DNA of 7,260 bases from Clostridiales bacterium (lineage in GTDB: Bacteria > Bacillota > Clostridia > Peptostreptococcales > Natronincolaceae). Where the stretch lies: NCBI GenBank assembly GCA_012800145.1, contig JAAZJW010000380.1, positions 1-7,260 of the forward strand, given 5' to 3'. Numbering within the stretch: position 1 is the first letter of the stretch; every line of letters starts with the position of its first letter. The position numbers were made by a program, and so were the translations under genes. Below, one piece after another: positions 6,443 through 7,260 of this stretch. The notes beneath the pieces are model-generated. The model was not told the origin of the DNA, searched no databases, and saw only the letters and a program-made list of their open reading frames with translations.

Positions 6443-6450
6443 CTCCTCCC
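6443..6450 (-). promoter_or_regulatory. Strong ribosome binding site of the 32-codon ORF
   Basis: GGGAGGAG on the minus strand is followed by a six-base AT-only spacer and then ATG. Strength and spacing equal those of the giant gene's site. This is the main reason to treat the short ORF as translated. Confidence 0.6.
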
Positions 6451-6514
6451 TTTTTAGCCATTTCCCGGGCAGGTAGGGTTATTCTATTTATCCTTAATAG
6501 GAAGCAGCACAGGT

Positions 6515-7260
6515 TTAATATTTCGATTCAACCACTACAAACATGCCCGGGTTAAAACCTGTAACCCTGACTTTTTTGTCTACATAATTAATATCAAAAA
6601 TTTCTTCTGTCCACCTTCTCGAAGTCTCACTATATCTTAAAACCTTGAGTCTGTTTTCTATTGCATTTGTATATGGAATTTCTATATATAATCTGTCAAA
6701 ATCTACGTTGTATCCCGTCACCCGGATAATATCAGATTTAATATTGTAATTTGTCAGAGCCTTTTTTAAGCTGTTTGCCAAAAATGCTTCGACTCTGCCT
6801 ATATATAAATAGTTTTCGTCTCTTCGTCTTCCTGGTATTGTAATATTATATAGGTTTATGTTTGCCCATTTTGAGTAGGTTGATAGAACCCTTATAGTGC
6901 TACTATCTAAAAATCGGACTTTTCTAACCAGCGTGTCACTGCCCATAAGCTCGTCTAGGTCTAATTTTATTTTGCTATTTTTGCTATATCTGTCCAGGAA
7001 AACAGTACCCTCGCTCCTTGATACGGTTTCTACCACTTTTTCATACCTGTTATCCTCCTTAATCCGGTACCCGTCTTCCGGAATATGCTTTCCTCTAGCT
7101 ACAATACTTAAGGTGCCAACGATTTCCACCTGATGGTTCTTGCTGTTTTCTACAATTATATTATATATACCGGGTCCTAACCTGTATCTTCCATGGGGCA
7201 GATATATCTTTAAATATTGGTTCCCATCATCATCTACATCAAAATCAACATAGTCTGCCC
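6515..7260 (-). CDS. C-terminal part of a large beta-rich protein, probably a second exported surface protein (N-terminus beyond window)
   Basis: The frame is open from the right edge to a TAA at 6517-6515, giving 247 complete residues. A GTG at 7129-7127 has no ribosome binding site before it and the frame continues upstream, so it is not the start. The first visible residues contain D-V-D-D-D-G, then R-L-G-P-G-I-Y-N-I-I-V-E-N, which resembles the closing strands of a TIG-type sandwich. The end shows L-K-V-L-R-Y, a W-T-E-E turn, V-D-K-K-V-R-V-T and F-N-P-G-M-F-V-V-V-E. That recalls the last strands of beta-sandwich domains that close many Gram-positive surface proteins. No SLH repeat, LPxTG motif or transmembrane tail follows, so this protein is not anchored by its visible C-terminus. 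Function unknown; its neighbour suggests a shared surface role. Confidence 0.85.
   Translation of the reverse strand, partial: ADYVDFDVDDDGNQYLKIYLPHGRYRLGPGIYNIIVENSKNHQVEIVGTLSIVARGKHIPEDGYRIKEDNRYEKVVETVSRSEGTVFLDRYSKNSKIKLDLDELMGSDTLVRKVRFLDSSTIRVLSTYSKWANINLYNITIPGRRRDENYLYIGRVEAFLANSLKKALTNYNIKSDIIRVTGYNVDFDRLYIEIPYTNAIENRLKVLRYSETSRRWTEEIFDINYVDKKVRVTGFNPGMFVVVESKY

Noticed and set aside
7127..7129. GTG as the start of the upstream gene, giving a 204-residue protein
   Set aside because: The same frame continues to the window edge without a stop, with plausible protein sequence. No Shine-Dalgarno sequence precedes the GTG, and no signal peptide follows.
6897..7133. Plus-strand open frame of 78 codons
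   Set aside because: It is antisense to the upstream gene, whose frame is open through the whole region.

Overview
The window looks like a piece of a low-G+C Gram-positive genome, most likely an anaerobic Clostridia-type Bacillota. The grounds are AT-rich codon use with many ATA, AGA and AGG codons, strong GGGAGG-type Shine-Dalgarno sites, a TTG start, and very large secreted proteins built from IPT/TIG beta-sandwich repeats. This assignment is inference; no taxonomic marker gene is present.

All supported genes read leftwards on the minus strand. From right to left: (1) 7260-6515 is the 3' end of a large gene whose visible 247 residues look like the C-terminal beta-rich part of another exported surface protein. 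(2) 6514-6073 is a 442-base spacer. It holds a 32-codon ORF with a near-perfect ribosome binding site, a possible second mini-ORF, and a ~125-bp foldback (imperfect inverted repeat) element that ends about 30 bases before the next gene. (3) 6072-1 is a single uninterrupted reading frame of exactly 2024 codons. It starts at a TTG behind GGGAGGG and is still open at the left edge.

The giant protein has a clear signal peptide, an acidic N-terminal region of about 510 residues, and an array of roughly nine TIG-type repeats (about residues 546-1806) carrying their usual G-x-x-F and NPD signatures. After these come one fibronectin type III domain (about 1810-1896) and the start of a further domain that leaves the window. 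Two of the repeats contain long insertions, and one contains an EF-hand-like calcium loop. Only two cysteines were seen in 2024 residues, as is usual for exported Gram-positive proteins.

The two large genes lie in the same direction with no convincing terminator between them, so they may be co-transcribed and work together at the cell surface in adhesion, S-layer association or substrate binding. No enzyme, phage, CRISPR, tRNA or rRNA was seen. The plus strand carries only antisense shadow frames.
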